Assembly (NCBI GenBank): GCA_020746105.1
Contig: CM036619.1
Span: forward strand, 14,360,238 to 14,424,237
Direction: 5' to 3'
Length of the DNA: 64,000 bases
Source of the DNA: Trogon surrucura
Taxonomy: Eukaryota; Chordata; Aves; Trogoniformes; Trogonidae
The notes under the pieces: generated by a model
Seen by the model: only the letters and a program-made list of their open reading frames with translations
What the model was told of the DNA's origin: nothing
Database searches by the model: none
Made by a program: the position numbers and the translations under genes
Shown here: positions 42,001 to 57,000 of the stretch, piece by piece
Layout of the letters: every line of letters starts with the position of its first letter
Numbering within the stretch: the first letter of the stretch is position 1

Positions 42001-45000
42001 TGATTCTATGATTCTATGATCATAGAGTGGTTTGGGTTGGAAGGCACCTTAAAGATCACCTAGTTACAACTAGTTCCAGGGACACCTCCCTTGAGAGAGA
42101 CCAGGTTGCTCAAAGCCCCATCCAGCCTGGCCTGGAATGCTTCCCAGGGATGGGGACTCCACCACCTTTCTGGGCAACCTGTTCCAGTGCTTCACCACCC
42201 TCACAGTAAAGAATTTCTTTCTCATATCTAATCTAAATCTACCCTCCTCCAGTATGAAACCGTTAGCTGTTGTCCTATCTTTGCCCTACTCCCTGACAAA
42301 GAGTCCCTTCCCTTCTTTCCTGTAAAAGCCCCCTGTACTGGCAGTCTGACACAACGTCTCACAACGGCCACAATGTTTCCAAATCATAGCCTTCCATGCC
42401 CTCAATTTTCACTCTTTACACACCCAAGGACACACACCTTGACAGAATAAACTGCCAAAAGAAATTATAAATATGGAACAAATCTACTCAGGCTGAGTTC
42501 GTTCTGGAACAAGTTATGAAGGTCTCGCACAGGGCTAACCTCTGAAATCACATGGATATCACGTTCCTAAAGTAAACATACCAAAGGCCAAGATAGAGTC
42601 TGCTTCAGGTTTCTTTAGCCTAATTTCCAGTAAAGTTTACCCACATGAAAGAGAACATAAATACAGAGCAGGAATACCCTGCTCCTAAGGCAAAACTCAC
42701 GTGAGTTAAGCACTCCTTGGCCTTCCCGAAAGGACCTTCCACCACAGCTCTTTAGCGAGAGGAAATTAATAGATTCACAGACCTCATAGTTAATGACCCC
42801 CTCCTACAAATGACACAACATTCAAAATTCACCCATTTCACTTTCTATCAAGGTAATCTTTGGACTTAGTAGAGGAACCTGAGACAAGACATCTCTCCCC
42901 ACTGCAATGGGTAATTGCTCTCAGGTATGAAAGTGTGCATCAGAAATTGCCGTTTGAGTTAGAACAGCTTCAGATTCTAGTCTCTGTCTTCATATTTGTC
43001 CCATGGACAAACTTCAGCAATACCATCAGACTGTCTCTCCTCCTTTACGCCAACCATTGTTTTATGTCCCCATCCCAAATAAGCCATAGCTTGCGTTCAG
43101 CCCCGGGGAGATCACTAGCAACTGAAAGGAATTATTTCCAACGCTCTGCTGAAGATACCTCTGATAGCATCAGTTATTAGAAACAAAACCAAGATCATGA
43201 ATGCATTTTGTAAAAAAGAAAATTAAATGTTCATGGTTTCCGCATGAAAGGAAATCTTAGGTATTGCTATTTTTGTCTTTAAGATAATACTATCCTTTGA
43301 GGAGAACTGCATATTACAATTAAGAATAATTAAACTATCAAAAATATCCTCTTTTGAAGATGCTCAGTTGTAACCATAATGTATAATAACACAAGGTGAT
43401 TTATTTTTTTTTTATCCAGATGAAGCTACATTTGGAAATATTTAATTGACTCAACTGGCAAAAGTTTCATTTAATTTCACTGGAATTTTGCCATTAGAGC
43501 TGTAAACATGTGGCTTTTGATAACACATTTAACTAATTCTTTCATATGAAGCCAGGAAGTAAATACGGATGAAGCTGCGCTTGAGAACAGTGACTTTCCC
43601 AGTGACAGCTTGGTTATTTATTGTATTTTAAACACAGTGGGACAGACCGAGTAGCCATAAGTTTTGCACATCACTTCAGGACACATCGTAAGAGCAAAAA
43701 TCCATCCAGTAGTAGAAGAATAACTACACTTTCACAGCACCTGAAAGCTAGAAGTGCCTCACCATAATTTTTACTATGGCTTTTACAGAAAACTTTTACA
43801 GAAAACTGCCCATGTAATATAAAAATAACTGATAAAAAAAAAACGATTTAAAAAAACCGTGCTGAATCTTTGCTTTTTTGTATTATTTTGCACAAGTCCA
43901 ATTACTTCCTGAGCACTCAGAAGGCAGACACTAGTTATTCAAGTTCCAGATCATAAACATAAGGTCAGAACAAAAGATGTTTGAACTAGCTGAAATAAAA
44001 ATAGGAACCAGTGCTGTGAACCAGTTTTCTGAACACTCCAGGGATGGTGACTCCACCACTTTCCTGGGCAGCCTGTTCCAATCCTTCACCACTCTGTCAG
44101 TAAAGAGATTTTTCCTAATAGCCAATCTAAACATCCCCTTGCACAACTTGAGGTTGTTTCGTTATGTGCTGTAGGGGACTGATAACACGATGCGGCTTTC
44201 TTAGTCTCTAAATCACTGGTCCAATTCAAATGGCCTGTTGGGGCACCAATAAAATGTTAATACTGCTAACAAATACTGAGATTGACAGAGATGTTTCTTT
44301 TCACATCATTAGAAAAATACAACAGATAAGACCCCACAGTGTACAGCTAAGACAATAATCTACTAGGAAAACTAAATAAGAAATGTCTTGATGTGATCCT
44401 AATCCATTCAGTTAGGTCTACGCTGGAAAAAAATAGATCTCAGTTGGCATCACTGAGAACTGTATCTATGAGGAGGATGACTTAGCCTTTCTCACTGAGG
44501 TGGTCTTTCTCAGAAGGACCAGCTCAGAGAGTTCCTGCTGGGAGAATACATCCAGGAATGGGACACCCCAGACCTAGAAGTTCCAGTGGAGGTTTCTAGC
44601 AAAAACTCCAGGACACTATCTCAGTCCAAGCCTCCTTCCAAAACATCTGGTTAACGCTTGGCAGAGCGACACGGTTAACACGGGAAAGAAGCTATCGGGC
44701 AGGCAGGTTAGCAGGGAAGGTCCTTCATGTCAGGATCTCTCTCTGCTGACATTTTCCAGTAAAGCTCTCTTTGGTGCGTGGTTCCTGACTGGTTCCACAC
44801 CCTGCTTTCAGAAGTTCCCCCTCCCCACAGGCTGGGATTAAATGGGTGGTGGGCAGGACAGGTGAAGAGAAGGAAACCTCTAGATCCTCCCACCTTTTCT
44901 CTTCCCACCCCACCAGCACCTTGCTGCTCAGCTCAGAGGCAGTAAGAGGTTCTTGCAGCAATCTCAATAGTTTGAAGTCCAAGGGGGAAAAAGCACAACA

Positions 45001-48000
45001 TTCTACTAGAGAAGCAACAGTTTTTTGGTTTTTTTTTCCCTTTTTAGTATCTACTACTTTTCAGTGTGCTTTTTAGTATGGACACTGCTCTTGCAGTGTA
45101 ATTTCCATACTTAAAGGTGGAGGCTGGCTTTTCAGAGTTGCTAATCTGGCACTAGTTTTGAACATTAAATTGACTTAATATACAACCAAAATAATGTTGA
45201 CATAAGTGAAAAAAAACACATTGCTCATAAAGACTTCCAAGTGGCTGGCTGGAAATCTTTAGGACAGGACTATAGATTGTGACTTGCTGAACGAGTTAAA
45301 TACAAATGATGCTTCAGAACACAGCAAGGGCTGAGGTCTGAGTCCATTTATCCTCCTCGCTGTAATCACTGGAAACTAAAACCCTTTCCATCCAGAAGCT
45401 GAGCAATTTTGATCTGCTACTTCACTGTATGATATGTAGTCAAGAGTCGAGTGAGAATGGGGAATGCAGAAGAGACTTCCACAAGCATGAGAAGCTGGTA
45501 AAAATAATTGTTACTTTTCACTGCTGCATTGTGGGGTTAGCAATTCCTTAGAAATGGATTCTGAAATATCCCAAGAGTCTGTACAACTCAAAAGACATCT
45601 TTCTGTTAAATAAACTGCTACTACATCAGGCACCCTATCAGTCTGAAATTTCAGTTGCTTCTGAAGAAATTCAAGGACTAATAAATTATCCAACATGTTT
45701 TCTTAAGTTCTGAATGAGCTCCTTCCTCTTCCTTCCAAGTTCTGTGCAAGGCTCCAGTCCTAAAAACCATTTTCACTCCAAATAAAGACAATTATTTTGT
45801 CTTTAGGTTTACATGTAGATTATTTTTTCTTAAAACAATCTGATTTAAAGCTATAAATACTGTAAAACACTCCCAACATTTGGCATTACATTTTATGAAA
45901 ACCTGCAGAGAGCTCTGGCTGACAGATTATAGTTCTTGAAAAATGCTCGATAAGAGCTTGCTCTCTACGAAGCACGAAACTCCCCACAAGCACTACCTGC
46001 CAAAATCATTCCCTTCTAACATCAGTTTTCTACAGAGAAGGGAAAAGATATTACTTTTTGTTTTTACCCTTTCTGTACTCACTTTATTGCCAATGCTGCT
46101 TCCCAGATATTAATATTATCAGCAGTGGGTTAATCCACATCATGTTTCACTTAAATGACTGTGTCTAATTTCCCCTTGATTTTACAGCAGTACAACCTGT
46201 GGGGCTGGGCCTCAGCACAACAAATACAAGGGAAAATCCATGTCAAATTCTCAACAGGTTTCCCTATGCCTGGCACTTTGGTTCCTACACTGCTGAAGCC
46301 ACAGCAAAATATTCAGTGTGCTTAAACAGTTCCTGCCTGAGAAGACATTTAAAATATACCAGTACTTTAAGCAAATACCCCAAAACCTGCATTCAGTCTT
46401 TCCAGGTCACCGCTTTAAAAGTCGGTTCCTCCCTTGCTGTCTCTTCTGATTTTCTTTCCTACTTGGCTCCCACTCCCTCATTCCTCCTTTTTTCTGGACA
46501 GTGTCTGGTCTTGGCACAGCTGAAGGAGGCAGAAGCATGACCAAGAGGCCAGTACCATAAACCTCGCCTCTTTTTTCAAGAAGGCAAGTAAAATTACAGT
46601 CATGAGGGGAAAAAAGGACACACATTCTCACAAGTTCACTCAAAGACTCAAACTCTTCTCACATTTAGACAGGAGCCAAAAGCCATCAGGAGTTATCAGG
46701 AAAGGGAGATATACTTCCAAATATGTGAAGTAGGAAGCCTACCTCTTTCTCCTGGTCTTCCTGGTTGACCAGGGCTTCCTGGAAACCCTTGCATGCCTGG
46801 TGATCCTTGCTCACCCTGTGGCCCTGGCGACCCTGGCCGACCCGGCTCACCAGGAGGTCCTGCAATGGTTCGTGTTGAGACAGACTGGCTTGGAATCTGG
46901 TTCAGAATTGAGTTATATCTTGCCATATGACCTGTCAGAAAAAAAAGAAAATTCATAATTTTCAAGTTGCAGTGAAGAATCTAGTTCAGCTGAGTCTGAA
47001 CAGAGCACTGGCAGGTCCTCAAGCCTATGGTCTGTCATGCTCTGATAGTATGAAGTTGTGTGGTTGTTGGTAGAGAAATAGTGGTTTAGGGAGTACAAAG
47101 AAAATGGAAGAACTATTATGTAGAATTTTATTCCCTTCCTTTAGTGGTTTGTTCTTTTTTATTTATTATATGTCTATAAAATTTTCAAATTGTTACAGCA
47201 GAAGCTTCTGTATACTATAACAGCTTGGAGACAATAAAGGCTTTTCTTTAGATGGCTGATGCTAATCAGCTTTAGTTGGACATAAATCCAGCTGAACATA
47301 AATCTATCTGGAACCTAAATCCCGACTGTCTAGCCTAAAGCAAACAGATCCTCTTGGATGCTTTGAATAGCACCATATTTGTAAGTAATTAGGGGAGGAA
47401 AAGATCCATTCTAGAGATAGAAGGATATGAACTATCGATGTGCTTACCCTGGATGAGTTGCTCACACACTTGACGAGCAACAGCACGCACCATTGCTTGG
47501 GACTGGAGATCACCCTGGAGAACAACAGCAGCAGGGTCATAAAACAAGTTTTTGCATCATTTCTATCTTGGAAACTCTTAGAGCAATGAAAGATATTTAC
47601 TATCCCTGAGAGATTATATTCTCACAAATGAGAAAAAAAGCCAAAGTAGTTTGGGATTTCTCTGGTTCCCATTACTCTTTGTAGACAGAGAACAGAAGTC
47701 TGAGATGATAAACCTAATGAGAGATTTAGGGACATGCTAAACACCACATACGTCTCACCTTCAAAACATGAATGTAACTATATGTAAGATAATGTCTGGA
47801 AAAAAAAGTTTGGTTGACTGCACAGAGAAAACTATTGTGCCTGTAAACAGAGGAGCGACAAATTGTCAGATAAAGCTTTTTATAAGACAAAAAGCCAGAC
47901 CAAAAAAAAAAGGTGACTAACGTGAACACAGACTTACCCGCTCACCTCTTTCACCCTTAGCTCCAGGAGGACCCTATGAAAAGATTAAATACAAAATTAA

Positions 48001-51000
48001 TTCTCATTTTGTTCTTACTCAAAAATTTTAACACCTGAACGCTATCTTCCTTGGAGCATCACAGTAAAAGCAGAAAAAATAAACAAGGAACAAGGTCCCA
48101 GGAAGCAATGTGACAATAACAAATATACTTTTTCCATTTCAGTACCAAACAAAATGTTCACCTTTGGCAATTACATGGCAACAATGACTTTCTCAGGCAC
48201 TTGTCACATTGCCTCTGCTACAAGGACAGGCTGAGGGAGCTGGGATTGTTCAGTCTTGAAAAGAGAAGACTTCGGGGAGACCTAACAGCTGCCTTCCAAT
48301 ACCTGAAGGGAACCTACAGGAAGGCTGGGGAGGGACTTTTTACAAGACCATCCACTGATAGGACAAGGGGAAATGGGTTTAAGTTCAAGGAGAATAGATT
48401 TAGGTTAGATCTTGGGAAGAAATTCTTCAGTACGAGGGTGGCAAGACTTTGGAATAAATTGCCCAGAGATGTTGTGGTTGCCCCCTCCCTGGAGGTGTTC
48501 AAGGCCAGGTTGGACAGAGCCTTGAGTAGTCTGATCTAGTTGAGAGGTGCCCCTGCCCATGACAGGGAGGTTGGATTAGATGATCTCTAAGGTCCCTTCC
48601 AACCTAGGCCATTCTACGATTCTATGATACTGAACTATCGTTTAAAATGGCAGCAAGGGCACAGCACCAGACGATGAATTTCACATGGCTGAAATGGGTC
48701 TAATTATCACAGAACCACCTAGATTGGAAAAGACCTAAGAACACTGAGTCCAACCACTAACCTAACACTGACAAGTCCTCGACTAAACCGTATCCCTAAG
48801 CACTATGGCTACATGACTTAAATACCTCCAGAGATGGGGACTCCGCCACTGCCCTGGGCACCCCAAACCAATGCCTGACAACCCTTTCAGTAAAGAAATT
48901 CTTCCTAATATTCAAACTGAGCCTCCCTTGGCGCAATTTGAGGCCACTTCCTTTTGTCCTATCACTTGTTACTTGGCTGAACAGACCAATCCCCACCTCT
49001 CTACAACTTTCTTTCAAGTAGTTGTAGAGAGAGAGAAGGTCTCATTGAGTATGAGGAAGAGAAGGCCGATGAGAGGCAAAACAATCAGTCTGGAATATGT
49101 AGCATTTGCTGCACTGAGACTCTGCGCCCACTATGAAGAGAGGCAGCAATGGGATTAAACTATACGAAATAATAAGTATGACATTAAAGAAAACATAATA
49201 CTCTGATGATGGTAAGGATCATTATGGATTTGAACTAGTTGTCTAGAGCAGCTACAACTTCACCATTGGAGGTTTTTGGAGTAGGCTAGACATCTCTCAG
49301 GAACTCCTGAAATGAGGGAAGTTCTACATGAAGACGTAATCAGCTGACTGACGCACGGTTAAAGCACAGCTGATTCTATTCTGGTAAAGAAGAAACTCCT
49401 ACAAAGACTGCAAAATTATTTCTAGGCCTGTTTGCAATTACTGTACCTTTTGGGAAAGAGAGTTATTGAAGCTCAGTGGTTTTTTACCCACCTAGCTGTT
49501 TTTTTCACAACTACTAGAGTCTAAACATTCACAGCAGAAGTCTTACGTGATGCACAGGAATATCTACACTCTAGGAAATCTAGTTAAATATCCAGAACAT
49601 GTGTTTGGACGGGAACTGAATATTCAGCATGTTATACATTGATAGTAATAAGTTCCATAGCTCATCAAGTCTCCTTAATAGATTTCATGATTGCACGTAG
49701 AAACTATGCAGAACTGAGCATTAGGTTATTATCTTTGTTTGTATATTATTAGTCATTTCGTTTCCACTTAAATAAAATTGCTTGCATTGGATTAAGTCTT
49801 CAAAGCAAACTGGATTTCGAACTAAAAAAAATTATTATTCTAAAAAAAAAAACCACACTGGCCCATTCTGATGGCTTTAAAAAGTAAGTAGAACACTCAT
49901 TGTTATATATGCAAAAAAAATGAGCAGGTTTTATAAAAAAACCAAGAGGTCAAATGTTAAAATGTGAATACACAATATTATCTGAACTGTTACAGACAAA
50001 AGAAGTCCCCTGTAAATTTTCTCTTTTATGTAATTTACACACTTGTTTTACAGTTGTATTCCCTTCTTCTAGTTAAACTGTGGTTATTATGTGAAAGACA
50101 AACTTAGTATTAGATGTTCCTAACGCTAATTTTAGGTATAGAAGGTGTAGTGTTCCACTCAATGAAACTGCTGGTCAAATTTATAATAACATTCTAGAAA
50201 AATCTCTCATCATTAGTCAGTTGTGCTGTCATAGACCCAGAGCAAAGTCAGTTTTTTATTTCATGCAATGTTTTCAGAGTTTGAAACTCAGAAATGTTCA
50301 GGTTAAAGTGGCCAAATTTAATTTCCCAACAGTTGCTTGAAGTGCAAAAAAAAAAAAAAAAAAAAAACCACAAAAAAAAAGAGAAAGTAACTACACACAG
50401 ACTACAAATTCATATACTGTCCTGGTTTTAATTTCCATGTTTTAATCTTGTGTTTTGACTCTCTAATCCCTATATTCCAAACACTGTATGTAAGATCAAC
50501 AAATAAATTTAATTACAAAAAATGAACAAAGAAAGACCAGTATCATGTTTCGCTTCGGCACTAACTGCAAACAGATCATAAGCTACAAATATCAAGGAGT
50601 TCTGTAAACCGATGTTGCCGGGATCAGAAACCAACTAACGCAAAACAGCAAATTCAGCAATATTAATTAATTTTACTCACAGGAGCTCCAACATCACCTT
50701 GTGGCCCCTGGCTTCCAGTAACACCTGGAACACCTGGAGCACCAGGTATGCCCTACATGGAAAAAGAGAAAGAAAATGGTGATGAAAATCAGCATCCAGG
50801 AGCTCTAGTGAGAGAAACAACTGTGATGGAGAGGTGCACAAAGCAGATCGTGCACAGACAGTTCTGCCCATCAAAGACCAGAGATGCCAGGAGAAAGGAC
50901 TAAGACGTGCATGTTGCAGCAATAAAGAGCACTGAAGGCACAGCTCTGTGAAAAGCACTTGACCAAAACAGGCTTGTGTTCTTGCCAGGCCCAGACTGAT

Positions 51001-54000
51001 GAATTGCAAGACTAAATCCTGTGGCATTACTATCATTTTTTTTTTTGACCATTTTTTTAAAAAAGTGCAGGCTTGCTTGGAGAATACTCAACACCATCAG
51101 CAGTTTCACCTAGCTGAGAAGGATGTGACTGAACTGGAGGCAACGTACGTCTTGCTCTGGAGGCTGAATGTGGCCTCTGCTGTCTTTCTTGATTACTCTG
51201 CGAGAGCTTTTGATACCTGCACTTATCTCCAGCCTCCGGACCAAGCAAAACTTGGCAGTTCTCTTCAGCTAACAATCTCAGTTGGAATTTCTTACAAAAA
51301 GAAAGTGATTTCAAATGTTAGGAGCACCAATTCCCTTTATATAGTGTAGTTACTTGACTAAGAACAAGCTGTCAAGCTATTGATGGAACAACCGTCTCCC
51401 CTTCCCATGGGAGACATTTCTTCTTGGGCTAAGTGAGAGTGGAAAGAAATTACACTGGACGAGCAGCTCTCTGCCAACCCTCTGCGTCATGAGAATTTTA
51501 ACTTCCAAGGAGAACCTTTGGCCTTGGGCTATCCACTGAAGCCTAGATAAGTGATCTACAACACCCCAAGGTCCTGCTGATGTTTGCAGTAATGAATTCC
51601 ATGGGTAAGACTCACCATTGGGCCAGGAGGTCCTTGTGGACCTGTGGGTCCATCTTTGCCAGGAAGGCCCTGTAAATGAAAAATATATGCAATTTTATCA
51701 GCTTTTACATGTACTTCATGAATCTGTTCCATTTCATCTAGAAGACTTCTCTTTTTTCTTTGTTTTGTGGTTGTTCGGGTTTGGTTTTTTTTAATTAATA
51801 ACTGGTGGTAGTGGTTTCTTAGAAAACCCTTATTTGCCCTGGGGAGGGTTTATTTCTGGAAAAAAAGCTATACTGTAGCTGAGATTAAGAAAATAAATAA
51901 AATCCAACTAGTGTCACAATACTGTGTATATGTGTAAGAAGCTACAATGCAAAACTCTGTACTGGCAATGTTCACCTCTCAGCGAATGTTGCATGTAACA
52001 CTGCTGGAGTGAGGCAGAGGAGAGCATTTGCTGTCAGGCTTCTCTGCCACCAGATGGGTCACACCTCTACATCTGTGCTCACTGGTTGCAACTATTCATG
52101 GTCCCACTGATAAAGTGCTGAAAGCTGAAAGTCTGTCTCCCTGCCCAGCAAAACTGTCCGTACGTAGTCGCTATCACCGAGGTCCTGATTCAGGAAGCAG
52201 CAGGAATGCTCATGTGGTTCACATTATGAACGTGCTTCAGAGCTTCCAGAAATGAGAGCCAAAAAACAAAGATAACTTGGAAAGTGGAAGGCAGGCAAAG
52301 CATAGGGAAAAAAATGTAAAAAACCAGACTGACCAGATGTAGAAGAAAATAAACTATTAACAAAGTATTCTTGCTAATTAAGGAATATGCACATCTTGTA
52401 TTCACATGCTACAAAGCATAAGTAAGTCATTTCTTAAATTACTACCCAGCCTAAAAAGGAGAAATACGAATTTATCAGTGGCTCAAGACCAGAATATGGA
52501 GACAAGAGTAAAAGGAAAATAAGATTTAAAAGTGTTTATGCTGACACACACAGTAAAGAACATTCTAGGCCTCAGTATCTCATAGAGTTTCAGAAAAAAA
52601 AGTCAAGTAGTTTTTGCTTTGTGCTTTTTTGGGGAAACTCTTTATGTCATGGTTTTAGTAATGAATATAGCATAAGCTACCAATTTTATGCTTTACATAA
52701 TTTGGAAACTATGATTCAAACCTGCTATCGCATGGCACTAAAAAACTGGCTGGGGAATATTATCCGGCATGTACCATGAAAAGATTTTTTAAAATTCCAC
52801 CAGATGGGTGTTTCAATGATAAAATAAGCCACAGAGTAATGTGTATTATGTCAACGCGTATTATGACATCCGCAGTCCTGATAAGGAAATACGTTCTTAT
52901 TTCACAGTGTAGCCATATGATTCCTGAAGCTCCAAGGGCCAAAGCAGGTCCCCTGTCACAATAAGAACTAAAGCAAATGTAACAGCTAAGTGGCATTAAA
53001 ATAGATAGACTAGTAATGTCTCTATGACAGTAGTTCTAAGACACAGAGAAAATATTGCAAGCCTAACTCAATTAAAAAAATTTGCAAGGATCAGTATAGT
53101 CAGTCTTCAAAATTTGTATTTCTAGAGGAAACAGAGAATGGTATAAGGAAGTTTGGATTGTGTTAAAATTATAAATAAGGTTTCTGATACCCTCTGGAAG
53201 AGGCATTTAGTTGTGAACAACGTTCTGAAAAATTCAATTACAGCTATTCAGTTTTACAGCAACAGAGAAGTCTAGATTTGCTTTTTGTAACAGTAAGACT
53301 TCGGGAAGATTTATGCCTTCATATTTACAAGTATGTCTCCCTTCTTAAAGCAAAGATTTTAAATCTGCATTTCTTTTTTTGATCAGCCTAAAGCAGGATG
53401 AAAACTGGCTGACCCTCTTCAGTACTTAATTTAACTAGGAGGAGGGAGATGGGAGAGCTTTCCACAAACTCCGAGGATCTAGTGTGGATTCACATAAACT
53501 TCCAAAGAAAAATGATGCTGTACGTCCTTTTCTCCTCCCATCCACCTCAAAGATCTGCCTGATCAGAATTACATTTTCTTTGAATATAGTTCACAATTTC
53601 TTTCCTCTGAGCAGTATTCTTACCTTGTCTGCTCAAGAATCATCTCCTGTCTATTCCCATAAGATTAATTTCTTTTGGCACTGTGTCTCTATCGCCTCCT
53701 CACAAAGAAACACCTCCTATTGTATGTTAGATTTGAAAAATGCTATTTATAAACGAAGCTGAAGAGAGGTTTGGTTCAAGAAAGAGCATGGCAATGCCTA
53801 TTCTATCACCCAGGTGAAAGACCCAAGATACTTCTTTGTGCAGTCAACGGGGTTTGAAGATGATGTTACTCAGACCATCTGACGGCCAGAATGGATCTGA
53901 TACTCATTCTGAACTTGTGAGCAGAGATTAGGAGGTACCAGGAAATTGGCAGGAAGACTCGGAATGTATTTTTTCTGGCTCCCATTATTGCCACTGCTTG

Positions 54001-57000
54001 GCAACGTCATTGCTATCTAAACTACTCGACCAGAGGAAAAAGAGATGTAACCAGACTCTTCTCAGAGATGCACAGTGGTAGGACAAGAGGCAACAGACAC
54101 AAGTGGAAACAGGAGAGATTACGATTAGATGTTAGGAAAAAAAAAATGTTACAATGACACTTCATACTATCACGGGTTATTCTGGTTGTTGAATCTTCAT
54201 CCTTGGAGTTCTTCAAGACTTAACATGGACCTGAGCAACCTGACTAGACCTGTTTTCAGCAGACTGTCAAACTAGGTGACCTCTGAAGGTACCTTTCAAC
54301 CTTAATTTTACGATTCTATAAATCCCACGAAAACATTTTGCATATAAACTCTTTACTGGAAAAGGCTTCTGATCTATGCTATTCTCTGAACAATGTCCCA
54401 AAAGAGTTGGCCCAGCCCAACACTGCCAAGAAGAATGAAGAGCCTTGGACTGCACAGCGCACTAGGCAATGCTCAAAATCATGTTCGGGCAATATCTAAT
54501 TTACTAGGCCATAGACAAAGGTTTTGTGACTCACAGACGGTCTCTTTGCTCTCCTGCTCTCACAGTGAGCTGAACAGAAGCCACGAGGAGCTGAAGAAAT
54601 GTTCAAGAGACTGAATCACCTTCCCCATCAGTTACCGGTATCTTACTACTGACCACTATCTTCAGGCAGAATAAGGCAACGTTGGTCAATGTTTCTGGAC
54701 TTGGCCAGGAGAAGACACCCTGAGGAAGCCATCAAGCGACAGTGAGCAGAAACGTCATGGGCACAAGACATACAAACTTCGGAGTTAGGACACCAGAAAT
54801 TCCTCCAATTTCAAAATTCAAAACAGAAATTATGAACACAGAAGTCAAAACAAGAAGGAAGGGGAAAGCTACCAGCAACTGGAAGGAAGAAACTTCTATT
54901 CCAGGAGTTCTTGAGTCTAATATCACACTATCCCCAGTTCAGCAAAGTTCTCAGAAATCTCCCAATAAATATCAGTCCCATGCTTACCTCCCGTTAAAAT
55001 CAGCGAGATTGAGCCATCTGTTTAAGTACTTTACAGCACTGATACTGCTACAATTAAGATATTCCAATGAACAGTAGATACTAAAGAGCCAATGATAGCT
55101 AAACAATGAATAACATAGAAAATCCCAGTTCTTATACTGCAACAACTGCAAAACAGTTTGCCATCTTGGCTAACAGGAGGAAGCCCAACAAAGGAAACAT
55201 TAAATAAAATGGCAATTTACTTCTCAGGAATTTTCCAGTTCCCCTTTGCTGTTGCTGAAATCATGCCCTTTAGAATTATGCCTCTGTCAAGTGGCTGGCC
55301 TTCAAAGGGACGGTGGTGAAATCATTGGTTTGAATCTTCACCCATTAAAAGCAATTTTATGTTGTCATAACTTCACAGGAATCAAATGAGTTACAACAGC
55401 AGAAAATCAGGATAGCATAATTGCTTGTTGCCATAGAAATAATTATGGCTGGACAATATTGCACAAGGGTCACACAGAGACAATAACAGACTAACAGACC
55501 AAATTTTATGAGATCTAGGCTATTTATCCAACCCTTTTGATTAACAGCAGAAGAAAGCAAACATATGAACAAAGCGTTATTACCATATCTGTAAAACCTG
55601 CCAATTTACGTAATTGCCTACCTTATTAGAGACAACACTGGGGTCTTCTACAGAATAAGCACTGCATGACCTTTCCAGGCTGTATTAAAAGGCTTTGCTG
55701 CACTGGTCCTCCCGCTGGCTTTTCTCAGAAATACCATTTCTCTGTAATAATATGTTGATTTTCCCATATGTGGGAAAACTAGACCCTTTCTGAACTGTTG
55801 GTTGACATCAAGACATGGCTGAGGGCCTCCCCTGCTGAATATAAACTTAGCTACAGAATAAAGTAAAAAACCAGAGTTCTTCTCCCCTTGAAGTTCAGAA
55901 TCCTGAACGCAGAAAGAGTGGGCACATGCCACTCGTACAGTGTCTAGCACCAAGTCACCTCAACCTGGCTATGAGCAGGATTAGACGGAGCAGTGGAAAA
56001 AATTCAAGTGTCCACCAGGCTGCAGGTCTTTTTTAATCCAGTGATGAACAGGTGACACCAAGCTCGAGGAATTTAGAAGGAAAAATTGCAATACAATCAA
56101 AACCAAGACATTTAAAACATGCATAATGAGCTTCCATACAGAAGTCGTCACCATAGTATTAAAAAGTAGGAATAGGAATCTATTTACCTTCATCTCACCA
56201 CAACTTAATTGAAAATTAGAAGGCTGTTCATCTGATTAGAAGGTTATTCATCTGATGATCATGTTGTGTAAATCTTTATTTTAGTAAAATTACTTTCTTT
56301 TCTTGATTTTAGACAAAAAAAATCTATGCATTGCCCACATTCCACAGTAACCTCAGTGGAATTACTTCTATACATAAAGATATGCCAATGCTTAAATTCA
56401 TAACAGTGAGCTCAAATACACATTTTGCCATAGGGATATTTTTTTTATAACAAGGTCTCAGGTTAATGCCAGAAATGCAAAGAAGGTCCAGATTTCTCTG
56501 AAGTTCAAGTTACATTAACATATCCAAAAAAGGATCATGCGTATGCAAATCTTGTTCAAACGAAACTGAAAAGTCATATTTAATAATGAACTTCTGCTGT
56601 AGACAGTAACCTAGTACTATGCTAACAGTAACTTTCCAGTGCCTGACTAATAATGAAACCAAAGTCTCCCGAAGGAGACAGGGAGGAGGACTTATAGGTT
56701 TAACTGCACACATGAATATGAAATTTTACTTATTCCTAGACAGACTGTATCTTCATTTGTTCTACCAGAAGTAGAATAAGGTTGACCAAATTTTAATATT
56801 ATTCTTCACCTTATGTTACAAGCTTCTATAGCTATTTCTCTAGATTCAGTATTAATTTCCTGTATAGTTGTCTCTGTTATTCATTAATTATCTAGAAAGA
56901 AAATATAGATCATTGCATTGGACTGCATGCTAATTACCATTTAACCACCATCTAATTTTAAATGTATAAGCAAATAGACTAATGAGCACTGCAGGACACA

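Larger units (their letters stand above)
38619..46742 (-). other. COL14A1: COL14A1 intron of 8.1 kb
   Basis: Phase 1, GT-AG. Includes nested CR1 copies at 41831-42341 and a CR1 piece at 44028-44172. The join across this intron is seamless (GRPGER-G-LPGEKG), so no exon appears to be missing. Nothing else recognised. Confidence 0.85.
47974..50680 (-). other. COL14A1: COL14A1 intron with two facing CR1 copies
   Basis: 2.7 kb, phase 0. CR1 pieces at 48212-48628 (+) and 48707-49050 (-) point tail to tail. An A22 run lies at 50346-50367. A faint CR1-like stretch near 49255-49310 is too decayed to call. Confidence 0.85.

Noticed and set aside
48201..48539. 112-codon frame on the + strand as a host gene
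   Set aside because: Recognisable CR1 ORF2 C-terminus within a truncated LINE copy.
49255..49310. Possible extra CR1 fragment (ttggaggtttttggagtagg, agacatctctcaggaa)
   Set aside because: Only a short diverged match to an old CR1 3' UTR; too weak to annotate.
50346..50380. A22 run as the tail of a processed pseudogene
   Set aside because: No coding remnant or target-site duplication is seen next to it.
54742..55077. 111-codon frame in a COL14A1 intron
   Set aside because: No ATG at its start, no recognisable domain, lies inside an intron without splice support.
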